The position numbers and the translations under genes were made by a program. Below, one piece after another: positions 1 to 8,364 of a stretch of DNA of 64,000 nucleotides. The notes beneath the pieces were generated by a model. The model ran no database searches, was not told the DNA's origin, and worked only from the letters and a program-made list of their open reading frames with translations. Location: the NCBI RefSeq assembly GCF_007004665.1, contig NZ_ML660057.1, positions 186,001-250,000 on the forward strand, in the 5' to 3' direction. Source of the DNA: Denitrobaculum tricleocarpae. GTDB lineage: Bacteria; Pseudomonadota; Alphaproteobacteria; Kiloniellales; Kiloniellaceae. Positions within the stretch are counted from its first letter, which is position 1; every line of letters begins with the position of its first letter.

Positions 1-786
1 CGTGGGCGCCTTGGTCTCGTCCCAGATATCACCGCCATGCTGCCAGATCATGCTGGCGATCTGCATGGTGGAGAAGTCATAGCCCTTACCGGCCTGATAG
101 GCGATCCCGTAGAAATCGTCATCCAGCGCCTTGCCGCTCAGGGTTTCGCCCTTCTTGCGGCCGAAGAACTCGCCGAACTTCTGGACCATGTCCCAGTCTG
201 CGTTGTTCATCTCCTCCGGTGTACAGGGCAGATCCGCATTGTACTTCGCCTTGAATGCGGCAGCCTCACTCTCGTCGCAGAAGACGTCGGTACGGTAGTA
301 GGCCACCAGCACGTCGGGCATCTGCGGGAAGCCATAGTAGTTCTCGGACTTATGCGGATAGGTCGAGTAGGCATCCACCAGGGCCGGGTTCAGATCCTGC
401 ATGATCTGTTGAAGCTCGGGATCGGCATCGATGGCGTCGTTGAGTTTCTGGTAGTAGCCGCCTTCGATGAAGGCACCGAGCCACTGACTGTCGGAAACCG
501 CCATGCTGTAGCGTTTCTCACCCGATGTGAGGGAACCGGACAGCCGGGTGTAGTAATCGGGCCAGGGAATGAAGTCGGGTTCCAAAGTGACATTGTTACC
601 GCTCTTGGCTTTGTAACTCTTGTCGAAAAGATCCTTCATGATCCGGGTCGGGGGCCAGTCCGGCACAGCCATGCGCAGGACCACATCCTCGCCGAAGGCC
701 GGCGCCGCCGACATCAGTCCGGCTGACAGAACTGCAACCGCAGCGGAACCGCCAGCGGCAGCTCTCAGGGTTTTCACGTATTTCAT
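1..786 (-). CDS. ABC transporter extracellular solute-binding protein (partial)
   Basis: This is the periplasmic binding protein of a carbohydrate-type (family 1) ABC importer, cut by the left edge; 262 N-terminal residues are present. The start ATG at 786 has a strong GGGAGGA ribosome binding site. The N-terminus is a Sec signal peptide ending near AAPAFG-ED. The mature part (VLRMAVPDWPPTRIMKDLFD, later YGFPQMPDVLVAYYRTDVF) has the look of family 1 solute-binding proteins. It lies 77 bp downstream of the ABC ATPase on the same strand, so it is probably in that operon, with permease genes expected beyond the window. The ligand cannot be read from the sequence. Confidence 0.88.
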   Translation of the reverse strand, partial: MKYVKTLRAAAGGSAAVAVLSAGLMSAAPAFGEDVVLRMAVPDWPPTRIMKDLFDKSYKAKSGNNVTLEPDFIPWPDYYTRLSGSLTSGEKRYSMAVSDSQWLGAFIEGGYYQKLNDAIDADPELQQIMQDLNPALVDAYSTYPHKSENYYGFPQMPDVLVAYYRTDVFCDESEAAAFKAKYNADLPCTPEEMNNADWDMVQKFGEFFGRKKGETLSGKALDDDFYGIAYQAGKGYDFSTMQIASMIWQHGGDIWDETKAPT

Positions 787-863
787 CACTCTTCCTCCCA
801 CATTTATTGTTTTGTTTTCATTCTTCCCCGCGCTTTTCGGCGGGGTCTCTCGGATCGCAACTC

Positions 864-1955
864 CTAGGTAATATGCTGTTCGGATTGAGCGTCGAAGACA
901 TGAACCCGCGCCGGATCGAAATCGAACGAAAGCTCGGCACCCGGCTGCAACGCCAGGGCATCTGCCTCCCGCACGACGACCTTCAGGCGCTGGTCCGCGG
1001 CATCGATGTCCACAATGGTAATGTCGCCGAGCGGCTCCAGCATGTGCACACGGCCGGATATGCCGCCCGGCGCTCCCCCATTAATGCGGATGTCAGCGGG
1101 ACGAATCCCCACCTTTAAGTCCCGCGCCCCCGGGGGGAGATTGATGTCCGGCAGCGCGAAACTGCCGAAAGGAACTTCGATCGACCTGCCGTCACTGCCC
1201 AGGCTGGCGCCCATGACGTTCATGGTCGGCGAGCCGATTTTCTGGGCGACGTAAAGGTCTTTCGGAGTCAGATAGAGTTCGTCCGGTGTGCCGGTCTGCA
1301 CCACGTGACCCTCGCGGATCACCGCGATCTCTTCGCCCATGGAAAGGGCTTCCAGTTCGTCCGGCGTCGCATAGATGATCGTGATCCCGAACTGCCGGTG
1401 CAGGCGCTTGATCTCGGTGCGCATGTCATCGCGCAGCTTGGCATCGAGGTTGGTCAGCGGCTCGTCCAGCAACAGAATATCAGGTCGCCGGATCAGGGAG
1501 CGGCCCAGCGCGACGCGCTGCTGCTCGCCGCCTGAGAGAGTCTCGGGCTTGTTCTCCAGGCGGTGGCCGAGCTTTAAAATCTCCGCGATCTCGCCAATCC
1601 GCTGGGCGATCTCAGCCGTGCTGACACCCGCCTCCTTCAAGGGATAGGCAAAGTTCTCGCGGACCGTCAGATGGGGATAGAGCGCGAAGGACTGGAACAC
1701 CATGGAGACGTTCCGCCCCGCAATCGGCGCCCGGGTGAAATCCCGGCCGTTGATCTCGAGCCGACCTTCCTGAGGCCGCTCCAGACCCGCGATCGTCCGC
1801 AGAGCCGTGGTCTTGCCGACGGAACTGGGGCCGAAGACGACAAAAAGCCGGCCCCGCTCGACCTCGAAGGACATCCTGTCCAGCGCGACAACGTTTCCGA
1901 AGCGTTTGGTGACGGACTCAAGGCGGACTGCTACGTCCGCTGATCCCGCCGTCAT
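864..1955 (-). CDS. ABC transporter ATP-binding protein, UgpC/MalK type
   Basis: A 363-residue ATPase of the CUT1 importer class. It has Walker A GPSSVGKT (residues 42-49), the signature LSGGEQQR, Walker B ILLLDEP, and a C-terminal TOBE-like regulatory region (about 230-360). The switch-histidine position, normally THD in this family, reads TPD (IIYATPDELEALSMG), so the H-loop histidine is missing. Such ATPases can work in heterodimers with an intact partner (family knowledge); a second ATPase would then be expected beyond the left edge. The ATG lies 31 bp after the amidohydrolase stop, which suggests one transcript. Confidence 0.92.
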   Translation of the reverse strand: MTAGSADVAVRLESVTKRFGNVVALDRMSFEVERGRLFVVFGPSSVGKTTALRTIAGLERPQEGRLEINGRDFTRAPIAGRNVSMVFQSFALYPHLTVRENFAYPLKEAGVSTAEIAQRIGEIAEILKLGHRLENKPETLSGGEQQRVALGRSLIRRPDILLLDEPLTNLDAKLRDDMRTEIKRLHRQFGITIIYATPDELEALSMGEEIAVIREGHVVQTGTPDELYLTPKDLYVAQKIGSPTMNVMGASLGSDGRSIEVPFGSFALPDINLPPGARDLKVGIRPADIRINGGAPGGISGRVHMLEPLGDITIVDIDAADQRLKVVVREADALALQPGAELSFDFDPARVHVFDAQSEQHIT

Positions 1956-1986
1956 GCCTCAATCCCTCTGAAGCGAAGCTGGCAGC

Positions 1987-3261
1987 TCATTCCGCAGCGA
2001 CCTGGCCGACTTCAGCCGCCGCTGCGGGATCCTTGTGGAAAGAACCGTCCTTCATGATCCCGGTCAGGTTATCCGCGTTCTGCAGAAGGGTGACATCCTT
2101 GGAGGGGTCGCCATCCACAAGCAGCAGGTCAGCCAGATAACCCTCCTTCACCAGCCCGACATCCATGTCCATCAGCTCACCCCCGAGCTTGGTGGCCGCG
2201 GAAATAGCCTCCAGAGGCGTGAAGTCGAGTAGCTTGACGAAGTGGTCCAGGTCACGCGCGTTGGTGCCGATCGGATTCCAGGCGAAGCCGTAGTCGCCGC
2301 CGGGCAAGATCCGAAGGCCGCGCTTTTTCAGCTTCTTCATATTATCGACGCAGCTTTCCAGCTCCCGCGCGAAGTAGATGGCCACCGGGGTATCTTTTGT
2401 GACACCCCAGGCTGCCCCCTCACCCATGGAGGTCGCATACATGATGCCGACCGCCGGTCCGACGAAGATGTTGTCCTTGCGGGCCTCGAGCATATCGAGG
2501 GCTTCTTCGTCCGCGAGGGTCGCGTGATAGACGATATCGACACCGTTGCGCGCGCACATCTTGACGCTTTCCGCGGAGCGGGCATGGCCGGCGACCATCT
2601 TGCCGCGCGAGCGCCCGACTTCGCAGACCGCCGCGACTTCGGCTTCGTTCATGACCGTTTGATGGGCGCGGGCGAAGGGAATGAACTCGTCGCCCGAGGG
2701 ATTGATTTTCAGGGTGTCCACACCTTCCCGGCACATTTCCCGCGCGGTGCGCAGAAACTCGTCCGCACCGTCACAACAGATCGCAAAGGTCTCGCGGTAC
2801 ATATGGGCCCGGCGGACATCGCCAAGACCACCGGTCACGGTGAGCTCCGGGCTGGCCGCGCGCAGACGCGGTCCGGGAATGTCGCCGTCATCGATAGCGT
2901 TGCGGATCACCACGTCCAGGCGTGCCTTGGCAGCCGCAGCACTGAAGATTGCCGTGAAGCCCTGATCGAGCATCTTCTTGGCATACTTCATGGTCAGGAG
3001 CGTGTGTTCTTCCGGAGGAATGTCGCCGAGCCCCTCCAGGTTCGGCGTATCGCAGAAGCTGATATGACCGTGTGATTCGATCAGACCCGGCATCAGGGTC
3101 TTGCCACCGCCGTCGATCAGACGCGCGCCATCCCGTGGCAGGGATTCGCCGTCGCGGGCGATTTTCTTGATACGGTTGCCTTCGATCAGGACTTCGGCGG
3201 GAAAGGCAGCGGCACCAGATCCATCGATGACCTGGACGTTACTGAACAGAGTCGTACTCAA
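1987..3261 (-). CDS. Metal-dependent amidohydrolase (imidazolonepropionase-like)
   Basis: An amidohydrolase-superfamily protein of about 424 residues, with beta-sandwich flanks and a metal-binding barrel. The HxH metal motif is in GLIESHGHISF (H64, H66), further metal histidines are likely in VAGHARSAES and DIVYHATLADEEAL, and the catalytic Asp is probably in GGDYGFAWN. I chose the TTG at 3261 because GGGAGGA lies six bases upstream; the in-frame ATG at 3276 would place that ribosome site inside the coding region. The product probably hydrolyses a cyclic amide, lactam or similar C-N bond in the compound taken up by the adjacent ABC importer. The exact substrate is unknown. Confidence 0.87.
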   Translation of the reverse strand: MSTTLFSNVQVIDGSGAAAFPAEVLIEGNRIKKIARDGESLPRDGARLIDGGGKTLMPGLIESHGHISFCDTPNLEGLGDIPPEEHTLLTMKYAKKMLDQGFTAIFSAAAAKARLDVVIRNAIDDGDIPGPRLRAASPELTVTGGLGDVRRAHMYRETFAICCDGADEFLRTAREMCREGVDTLKINPSGDEFIPFARAHQTVMNEAEVAAVCEVGRSRGKMVAGHARSAESVKMCARNGVDIVYHATLADEEALDMLEARKDNIFVGPAVGIMYATSMGEGAAWGVTKDTPVAIYFARELESCVDNMKKLKKRGLRILPGGDYGFAWNPIGTNARDLDHFVKLLDFTPLEAISAATKLGGELMDMDVGLVKEGYLADLLLVDGDPSKDVTLLQNADNLTGIMKDGSFHKDPAAAAEVGQVAAE

Positions 3262-3388
3262 GATACTTCCTCCCATGTCTGCGGGCGATTCCGGAGCACT
3301 TGACCGCGCTCTCCGCCGCCTCGCTATTTTTACCGTTCTAACCGCACGCTTCCGGTGCCTGGAAGCACCACGGTTTTCACGCCAGAAC

Positions 3389-3400
3389 AATGTATACATT
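3389..3400. promoter_or_regulatory. Perfect 12-bp palindrome, candidate operator
   Basis: AATGTATACATT is a perfect palindrome in the 292-bp gap upstream of the leftward amidohydrolase-ABC transporter genes, about 130 bp before the TTG start. The TGTATACA core resembles GntR-family operators. No regulator gene is adjacent in the window, so the assignment rests only on symmetry and position. Nothing else convincing is visible in this gap. Confidence 0.35.
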
Positions 3401-3553
3401 AATCCTATCAGCTTTCGGCGGTGATTTCTCCTTTTTCCTTGCGGGAATCCGCAGATGCTGGACTAAAGACCTATTTTACGGCTTAGAATCAGTGGCTTGG
3501 CGGTGGTGTTATTTATGAACTTCACGCCGTCGCCGATTGTTGCCGAAATGCGA

Positions 3554-4420
3554 TCAGTTCGCCGGATCGACAAAGGTCGTGCGGTACAGCAGGCGCCGCG
3601 AGCCATCGTAATCGTTGACTGCGTAGTGCAGGGTCGTGCGGTTATCCCAGATCGCGACGGTGCCCGGGGTCCAGTGCAAGCGGCAGCAGAACTCCGGCCG
3701 GGTGCAATGCTTGTAAAGGGCGTCGAAAACCGGTGCGCTCTCGGCCTCGGTCATGCCGTCCAGGCGGGTCGTATAGATCGGATTGAAGAAGAGCGCCTTG
3801 CGGCCGCTGTGTGGGTGGATCATGACAGCGGGATGGCGCGTCTCTTCGTCCGCTTCGGGATTGTCGCGCGACATCTGGATGGAGCTGCGCAGCGCAACCG
3901 GTGTCGGATACTTCACGCCGTAGGGCTTGCCGATATGGATGGCATCACGGCCGTCGACAATCTTGCGCAGATCGGCCGGCAAGGCATCGTAAGCCGCCAC
4001 CTGGTTGGCCCAAAGCGTGTCGCCGCCGATTTCCGGGACCTCCACCGCATTGAGGACGGAGCCCGATGGCGGTTGCTTGAGAAAGCTGAAGTCCGAATGC
4101 CAGTTGCCGCCGAAGACGCCCACGTTACGCTCACTGGCTTCCTTCAGAACGGCAATCACCTCCGGCTCGCCGTCCATGGAGGCAACGTAAGGCAGACGCA
4201 TGATATCGCCAAAAACCGCCGTCAGGCGTTTCTGCGCGGGAATGTCGAGATTCTGTTCCCGGAAGACCAGCATCTGATGCTCCCACAAAGCAGAGCGCAG
4301 TTGCTCGGCAAGCGAACCGGAAATCGGCTGCTTAAGATCAGGACCGGTGACTTCAGCGCCGACCGCCGGTGTCAAAGGCTTCACATCAAACATCGTGCGC
4401 AACATTCCCCGCTTAATCAC
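3554..4420 (-). CDS. TauD/TfdA-family Fe(II)/2-oxoglutarate dioxygenase
   Basis: A 288-residue non-haem iron dioxygenase. The iron-binding HxD is in NWHSDFSFL. The distal His lies in TLHYAVNDYDG, and the Arg that binds 2-oxoglutarate is in the following RRLLYRTTF. The length matches the taurine/2,4-D dioxygenase family, which hydroxylates substrates using 2-oxoglutarate and oxygen. The start is uncertain: GTG at 4420 is the first option, while ATG at 4393 (MFDVKPLTP) matches the usual family N-terminus. The PfkB kinase gene ends 14 bp upstream, so the two are probably co-transcribed. The substrate is not identifiable from sequence. Confidence 0.9.
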   Translation of the reverse strand: MIKRGMLRTMFDVKPLTPAVGAEVTGPDLKQPISGSLAEQLRSALWEHQMLVFREQNLDIPAQKRLTAVFGDIMRLPYVASMDGEPEVIAVLKEASERNVGVFGGNWHSDFSFLKQPPSGSVLNAVEVPEIGGDTLWANQVAAYDALPADLRKIVDGRDAIHIGKPYGVKYPTPVALRSSIQMSRDNPEADEETRHPAVMIHPHSGRKALFFNPIYTTRLDGMTEAESAPVFDALYKHCTRPEFCCRLHWTPGTVAIWDNRTTLHYAVNDYDGSRRLLYRTTFVDPAN

Positions 4421-4434
4421 TGTTCCCCGTTCAG

Positions 4435-5391
4435 TCAGGCCAGTATCCTGGCTGTCTTCATAAAGTCGAGCGTGTGCTCCAGGTCAACCACGCCTGCGTC
4501 GGAGCCCAAGCCCGTTGCAACCAGTCCCGAAGTAGCCGTTCCGAGCCTGCAGGCCTCTTCCAGATCGTATCCCATGGAAAGACCGGCGATAAAGCCACCG
4601 CAATAGCTGTCGCCGCAGCCGGTGGTGTCGGAGACCTGCACTTCGAACGCGGGCACGACGAAGTCGCCGTCGGCGGTACTGATGTAGGAGCCTTTCTCGC
4701 CCCATTTAAAAATACAGGCCGCTGCGCCCATATCCTTGAAGAACCGCGCGGCCTCTGCCGGCTCGGATAGCCCGGAGAGAAAAGCCGCCTCCTCGAAGGA
4801 GGGCATGAAGTAGTCGACGTGTGGCAGCAGGTCCTTCAGCAATCCGACCGTCTGCGCGTTGGGTGCAATGAGATCGAAGGTCGTGGTCAGGCCGCGCGCC
4901 TTGGCATGGGCAAGCAGCTTCGCGCTTTGGCTCTCACTTTGGCCCCGATCCATGGCATCGAGAAGGCCCGTTCCGCCGTGGTGCAGGAACCTGGCATCAC
5001 AGACCGCGTCGAACTGGTCCTCGGTGATGAAAAGCTTGTCCGAAGCGCCCCGGCAGTGCAACGCGGGCCGGTCGCCGTTGGGCCGGATGGTCAGTATCGT
5101 CGCGGACGTCAAAGCTTCGTCAGTGCGCTGGATGAGTGAGAGATCGATGCCCATGCGCCGATAGAAGTCGTAGACAAAGTCACCCTTCTCATCATTCCCG
5201 AGACAGGCCGCAGTCGAGCAGGAAATCCCAAGCTTGGCGGCATTCATCACCGCACCGGAGGCCGTGCCTGCCGGGTTCATCCTGATCTCATCGATAAAGG
5301 CGACGCCGCCGCCTTCGGGGATGGTCTCCACCGGGCGGCCCGCAATATCCAGAATGGTCAGTCCGACGAAGACCGCATCGAATTTTGCCAC
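4435..5391 (-). CDS. PfkB-family carbohydrate kinase
   Basis: A 318-residue ribokinase-like sugar kinase. It opens with FDAVFVGLTILDIAGRP and carries the C-terminal PfkB signature DTTGCGDSYCGGF, whose GCGD supplies the catalytic Asp. A GTG start at 5391 is preceded by GGGGGAG seven bases upstream; a longer open frame to 5661 lacks support. The product should phosphorylate a sugar or nucleoside-like alcohol with ATP in the cytoplasm. It is followed closely by the TauD-type oxygenase and diverges from the PhyH-type oxygenase across a 229-bp gap (5392-5620), which contains a short hairpin at 5464-5480. Confidence 0.9.
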   Translation of the reverse strand: MAKFDAVFVGLTILDIAGRPVETIPEGGGVAFIDEIRMNPAGTASGAVMNAAKLGISCSTAACLGNDEKGDFVYDFYRRMGIDLSLIQRTDEALTSATILTIRPNGDRPALHCRGASDKLFITEDQFDAVCDARFLHHGGTGLLDAMDRGQSESQSAKLLAHAKARGLTTTFDLIAPNAQTVGLLKDLLPHVDYFMPSFEEAAFLSGLSEPAEAARFFKDMGAAACIFKWGEKGSYISTADGDFVVPAFEVQVSDTTGCGDSYCGGFIAGLSMGYDLEEACRLGTATSGLVATGLGSDAGVVDLEHTLDFMKTARILA

Positions 5392-5620
5392 TGTGTTTCT
5401 CCCCCGTCTCATTTTACGAACAGCGCGCAACGGTTTCAAAGCCCACGCCGTTATCTTCTGTTTCGGCCATGGTAAGGCCGCGAATGACTTTGGCAAGCCC
5501 CCGAAAATTACAGCTTTCTGACGGAAGCTGAAGTCCCGCAGATGACCTTCAGTGCAATTGCGCAGGGCTTCAGGTTCCCCTAGCCTTCTCCAATCGACAG
5601 CAGTTCCGCGGAGACTTTGC

Positions 5621-6427
5621 ATGCCCCATCTGTCGCCTGAAGACATCGCCCGGTACCGCAAGGACGGCTATCTGGTGCCACGGTTTCGCCTGTCCCAAGA
5701 ACGCATTGCCGGGCTGCGTGCAACCCTGGACGAGCTGATTGAAGCCAACCCGGACGTGCGCCCGGAAAAGCTGGTCAGCGCCCATATAGAAGGTAAGAAT
5801 GCAGAGGGTGTGCGTGGCAGTGCGGCCTTTTTGGAGCTCGCCCGCGAGCCGGAGATTCTCGACATGGTCTCCGATCTTATCGGTGAGGATATCATCCTCT
5901 GGGGCTGCCAGATTTTCTGCAAGCCGGGACGCACCGGCTTTGAAACGCCCTGGCACCAGGACGGTCACTACTGGCCGATCCGGCCGCTTGCGACCTGTAC
6001 GGTCTGGGTCGCACTGGATCCTTCGACCCGGGCGAACGGCTGTCTGCGCGTCATCCCCGGATCCCACGGTACCGGCGCCCTCTTCCCGCATCTGCATGAG
6101 ACGCGCGAGGATATCGTTCTGAGCGACCGCACAGCCGAGGATGCCTTCGATGCGGGAACCGCTGTGGACCTGGAGCTGGAACCCGGTGAAATGTCCCTGC
6201 ATGACGTCTTCATGATTCATGGCGCCGACGCCAACGTCTCTGCGCAGCGGCGCGCCGGGGTCGCGATCCGTTACATGCCCGCCACCTCGGTTTTCGAACG
6301 TGATCTGAGGCCGCTTGACGGAAAAAGCGGTATTCCGGTCAACTTCGCCACCCGCCCCCTTTGGTTGCTGCGCGGCGAAGACCGCACAGGCCGCAACGAT
6401 TTCGCCATCGGCCACAGCAGCAAATAG
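5621..6427 (+). CDS. Phytanoyl-CoA dioxygenase (PhyH) family protein
   Basis: A 268-residue Fe(II)/2-oxoglutarate oxygenase. The HxD iron motif is in PWHQDGHYWP, the distal His in FMIHGADAN, and the Arg contacting 2-oxoglutarate in AGVAIRYMP. The ATG at 5621 has GGAG eight bases upstream. It is transcribed divergently from the PfkB-TauD genes, so a shared regulatory region is likely. Bacterial PhyH proteins hydroxylate varied small molecules; this one probably belongs to the same catabolic locus. It is a second oxygenase of the same cofactor class within 2 kb. Confidence 0.9.
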   Translation: MPHLSPEDIARYRKDGYLVPRFRLSQERIAGLRATLDELIEANPDVRPEKLVSAHIEGKNAEGVRGSAAFLELAREPEILDMVSDLIGEDIILWGCQIFCKPGRTGFETPWHQDGHYWPIRPLATCTVWVALDPSTRANGCLRVIPGSHGTGALFPHLHETREDIVLSDRTAEDAFDAGTAVDLELEPGEMSLHDVFMIHGADANVSAQRRAGVAIRYMPATSVFERDLRPLDGKSGIPVNFATRPLWLLRGEDRTGRNDFAIGHSSK

Positions 6428-6552
6428 CGTAGAAAAAAGTGACTGCGGACGTCCCGGATCCAAACCCGAAGCTCAACATAATCTTCGAATAATCTTTTAT
6501 AAATCAGACCTCTATCTAAGAACCGGCGTGAGCTTCATCAAATCACCTTGAC

Positions 6553-6588
6553 TTATGATTATAATAGTTATATCTATTTTGATCATAA
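6553..6588. promoter_or_regulatory. Candidate operator of the NrtR-like regulator
   Basis: Just upstream of the Nudix-regulator start, TTATGAT (6553-6559) and ATCATAA (6582-6588) form a perfect 7-bp inverted repeat. Between them lies TATAA-TAG-TTATA, a smaller symmetrical AT-rich element. NrtR regulators bind AT-rich palindromes and often autoregulate (family knowledge). Binding here is inferred from position and symmetry. Confidence 0.45.
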
Positions 6589-6602
6589 CAGAGGCAAACC
6601 CA

Positions 6603-7307
6603 ATGAAACCGACGAAACAACTCTCAGACTACCCCCAACCCTCGGTCGCGATCGATCTGGCGATCCTAACGGTTGCGCAGGGCGGTTTGCAGGTTCTGCT
6701 GATGCGGCGCAACGACGCCGAAGAGGTTGGCGGTCTCTGGGCTTTGCCTGGCGGATTTGTTCATGCCGACAAGACGCTGGACGAGACTGTCTTGCGTGTC
6801 ATGAAGGAGAAGGCCGGTCTATACGAGGCGCATCTGGAACAGCTTGGAACCTATGGTGCGCTGGAGCGTGACCCGCGCGGACGCGTCATCAGCGTCGTCT
6901 ATTTCGCTCTGACACCGCTCCAAAAGCTCGTCGCCGTCAGCAACGGACGGGATGATTTGCTGCTCGCGCGGATCGAAGTGCCCTGGCGCGGGGAGGAAGG
7001 TGGTCCCGCCGATGCCCTCTCCCCGGACGGCGAGAAACTGCAACTCGCCTTCGATCACGAAGAGCTGCTCGGCGACGTGGTCAAGCGCCTGCGCGGCAAA
7101 CTGGATTACACACCCATCGGCTTTGCGCTGCTGGAGCGGCATTTCACGCTGCGGGATGCACAAGAAATTCACGAGGCGATCCTGGGCCGGTCCCTGACCA
7201 AGCCCGCCTTTCGCCGCAAACTGCTCGACCGCGGACTGATCCGCGCAACGGGCAAATTCGAAACGGGAGGCGCATACCGCCCCGCCGAACTTTACGAACT
7301 CAAGTAG
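6603..7307 (+). CDS. NrtR-like transcriptional regulator (degenerate Nudix domain plus winged helix)
   Basis: A 234-residue protein with an N-terminal Nudix fold (about 10-145) and a C-terminal winged-helix region (about 155-234; GKLDYTPIGFALLERHFTLR, then FRRKLLDRGLI). The Nudix box from G51 is degenerate: the catalytic RE reads RV and EE reads EK. This suits an NrtR-type sensor of NAD-derived ligands rather than a hydrolase. The ATG at 6603 has GAGG about eight bases upstream. The next two genes are an SPFH protein and an NAD-kinase-like protein, which supports a role in nicotinamide-nucleotide control. The ligand is inferred. Confidence 0.85.
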   Translation: MKPTKQLSDYPQPSVAIDLAILTVAQGGLQVLLMRRNDAEEVGGLWALPGGFVHADKTLDETVLRVMKEKAGLYEAHLEQLGTYGALERDPRGRVISVVYFALTPLQKLVAVSNGRDDLLLARIEVPWRGEEGGPADALSPDGEKLQLAFDHEELLGDVVKRLRGKLDYTPIGFALLERHFTLRDAQEIHEAILGRSLTKPAFRRKLLDRGLIRATGKFETGGAYRPAELYELK

Positions 7308-7326
7308 GCAATGCGAACTCAAGTAG
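7295..7326 (+). repeat. 13-bp direct repeat at the nrtR-SPFH junction
   Basis: CGAACTCAAGTAG occurs at 7295-7307 (the last codons of the regulator) and again at 7314-7326, a 19-bp period. It looks like a small tandem duplication of the gene end. It creates an in-frame ATG at 7311 that is probably not the true SPFH start. Confidence 0.7.
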
Positions 7327-7343
7327 AAAAGCGAGAATGCAAA

Positions 7344-8363
7344 ATGGCACAGATCAAAAAGTACCCCCTGCTCAGTCAGCTGCGGTCCGAAGCCTCCAGC
7401 TACGTCCAATACTTCCGCAAGGGAAAGACAGTGCGCGCCGGGCGTGGCCTGTCGTTCTGGTTCGACCCGACCGGCGCGTCCATCAGCGAGATCCCCATGG
7501 ACGACCGGGAACTAAACTTCATGATCAAGGGCCAATCCTCGGACTATCAGGACCTGGCGGTCCAGGGCGTCGTCTCTTGGCGTGTCGTCGATGCACAGCG
7601 CCTTGGTGAACGCGTGGACTTCTCTATCGACCTGAAGAGCGGACGCTCCGCCGGAAAGCCTCAGGATCAGATCAGGTCCGTGCTGAACGGCCTGGTGCGA
7701 GAGTTCGCCGATACGCACCTGAAGAAATACGGTGTCCGCGAACTGCTGGAGAAAGGCCTTGCGCCCCTGCAGGCGGCCATCAACGCGGGTTTCACCGAAG
7801 ATCCGACCCTCACCTCCATGGGGCTCGAGATTGTCAGCGTCCGCGTGGCGGCCCTGACCCCAAGCTCCGAATTGTCGCGCGCGCTGCAGGCGCCGACCTT
7901 CGAAAGCCTGCAGCAGAAGGCGGATGAAGCGACCTTCAGCCGCCGGGCGCTGGCCGTCGAAAAGGAACGCGCCATTGCCGAAAACGAGTTGAACAATCAG
8001 GTCGAGCTAGCCGCGCGGCGGAAAGAGCTGATCGCCCGCGAGGACGCCAACGCCCGCTCCGAAGCCGAGGCCCTGGCCGCGGCATCGAGGATCACGGTCG
8101 AGGCTGACGCCGAGGCCAAGATCGTCACCGCGGAAGCAGAGGCCCGGCGGATCCGCTCGGTTGAACAGGCGGCTGCCGATATGGAGACCGCCCGCATGTC
8201 CGCCTACGGCTCGGTGCCTCCGGCTGTTCTCTACGCCCTGGCAGCCCAGGAGTTTGCCGGCAAGCTGGAACGGATCGACAGCCTGACGGTCAGCCCGGAC
8301 ATGCTGGCCGGCATCATGAACCAGATAAAGAGCCTGGTCGGATCGACGGAGGCGCAAGGATAA
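7344..8363 (+). CDS. SPFH/band-7 domain protein
   Basis: A protein of about 339 residues with an SPFH (stomatin/prohibitin/flotillin) domain over roughly residues 20-190. A long charged coiled coil follows (about 190-280, rich in Ala, Glu and Arg), then a short C-terminal region. I prefer the ATG at 7344 (MAQIKKYP) to 7311, because the intervening codons come from a local duplication. No strong membrane segment is seen, so it may be a peripheral or scaffold-forming member. Its stop is one base before the NAD-kinase-like ATG, so the two are translationally coupled. SPFH proteins form membrane-associated oligomers; a specific role here is not known. Confidence 0.85.
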   Translation: MAQIKKYPLLSQLRSEASSYVQYFRKGKTVRAGRGLSFWFDPTGASISEIPMDDRELNFMIKGQSSDYQDLAVQGVVSWRVVDAQRLGERVDFSIDLKSGRSAGKPQDQIRSVLNGLVREFADTHLKKYGVRELLEKGLAPLQAAINAGFTEDPTLTSMGLEIVSVRVAALTPSSELSRALQAPTFESLQQKADEATFSRRALAVEKERAIAENELNNQVELAARRKELIAREDANARSEAEALAAASRITVEADAEAKIVTAEAEARRIRSVEQAAADMETARMSAYGSVPPAVLYALAAQEFAGKLERIDSLTVSPDMLAGIMNQIKSLVGSTEAQG

Positions 8364-8364
8364 C

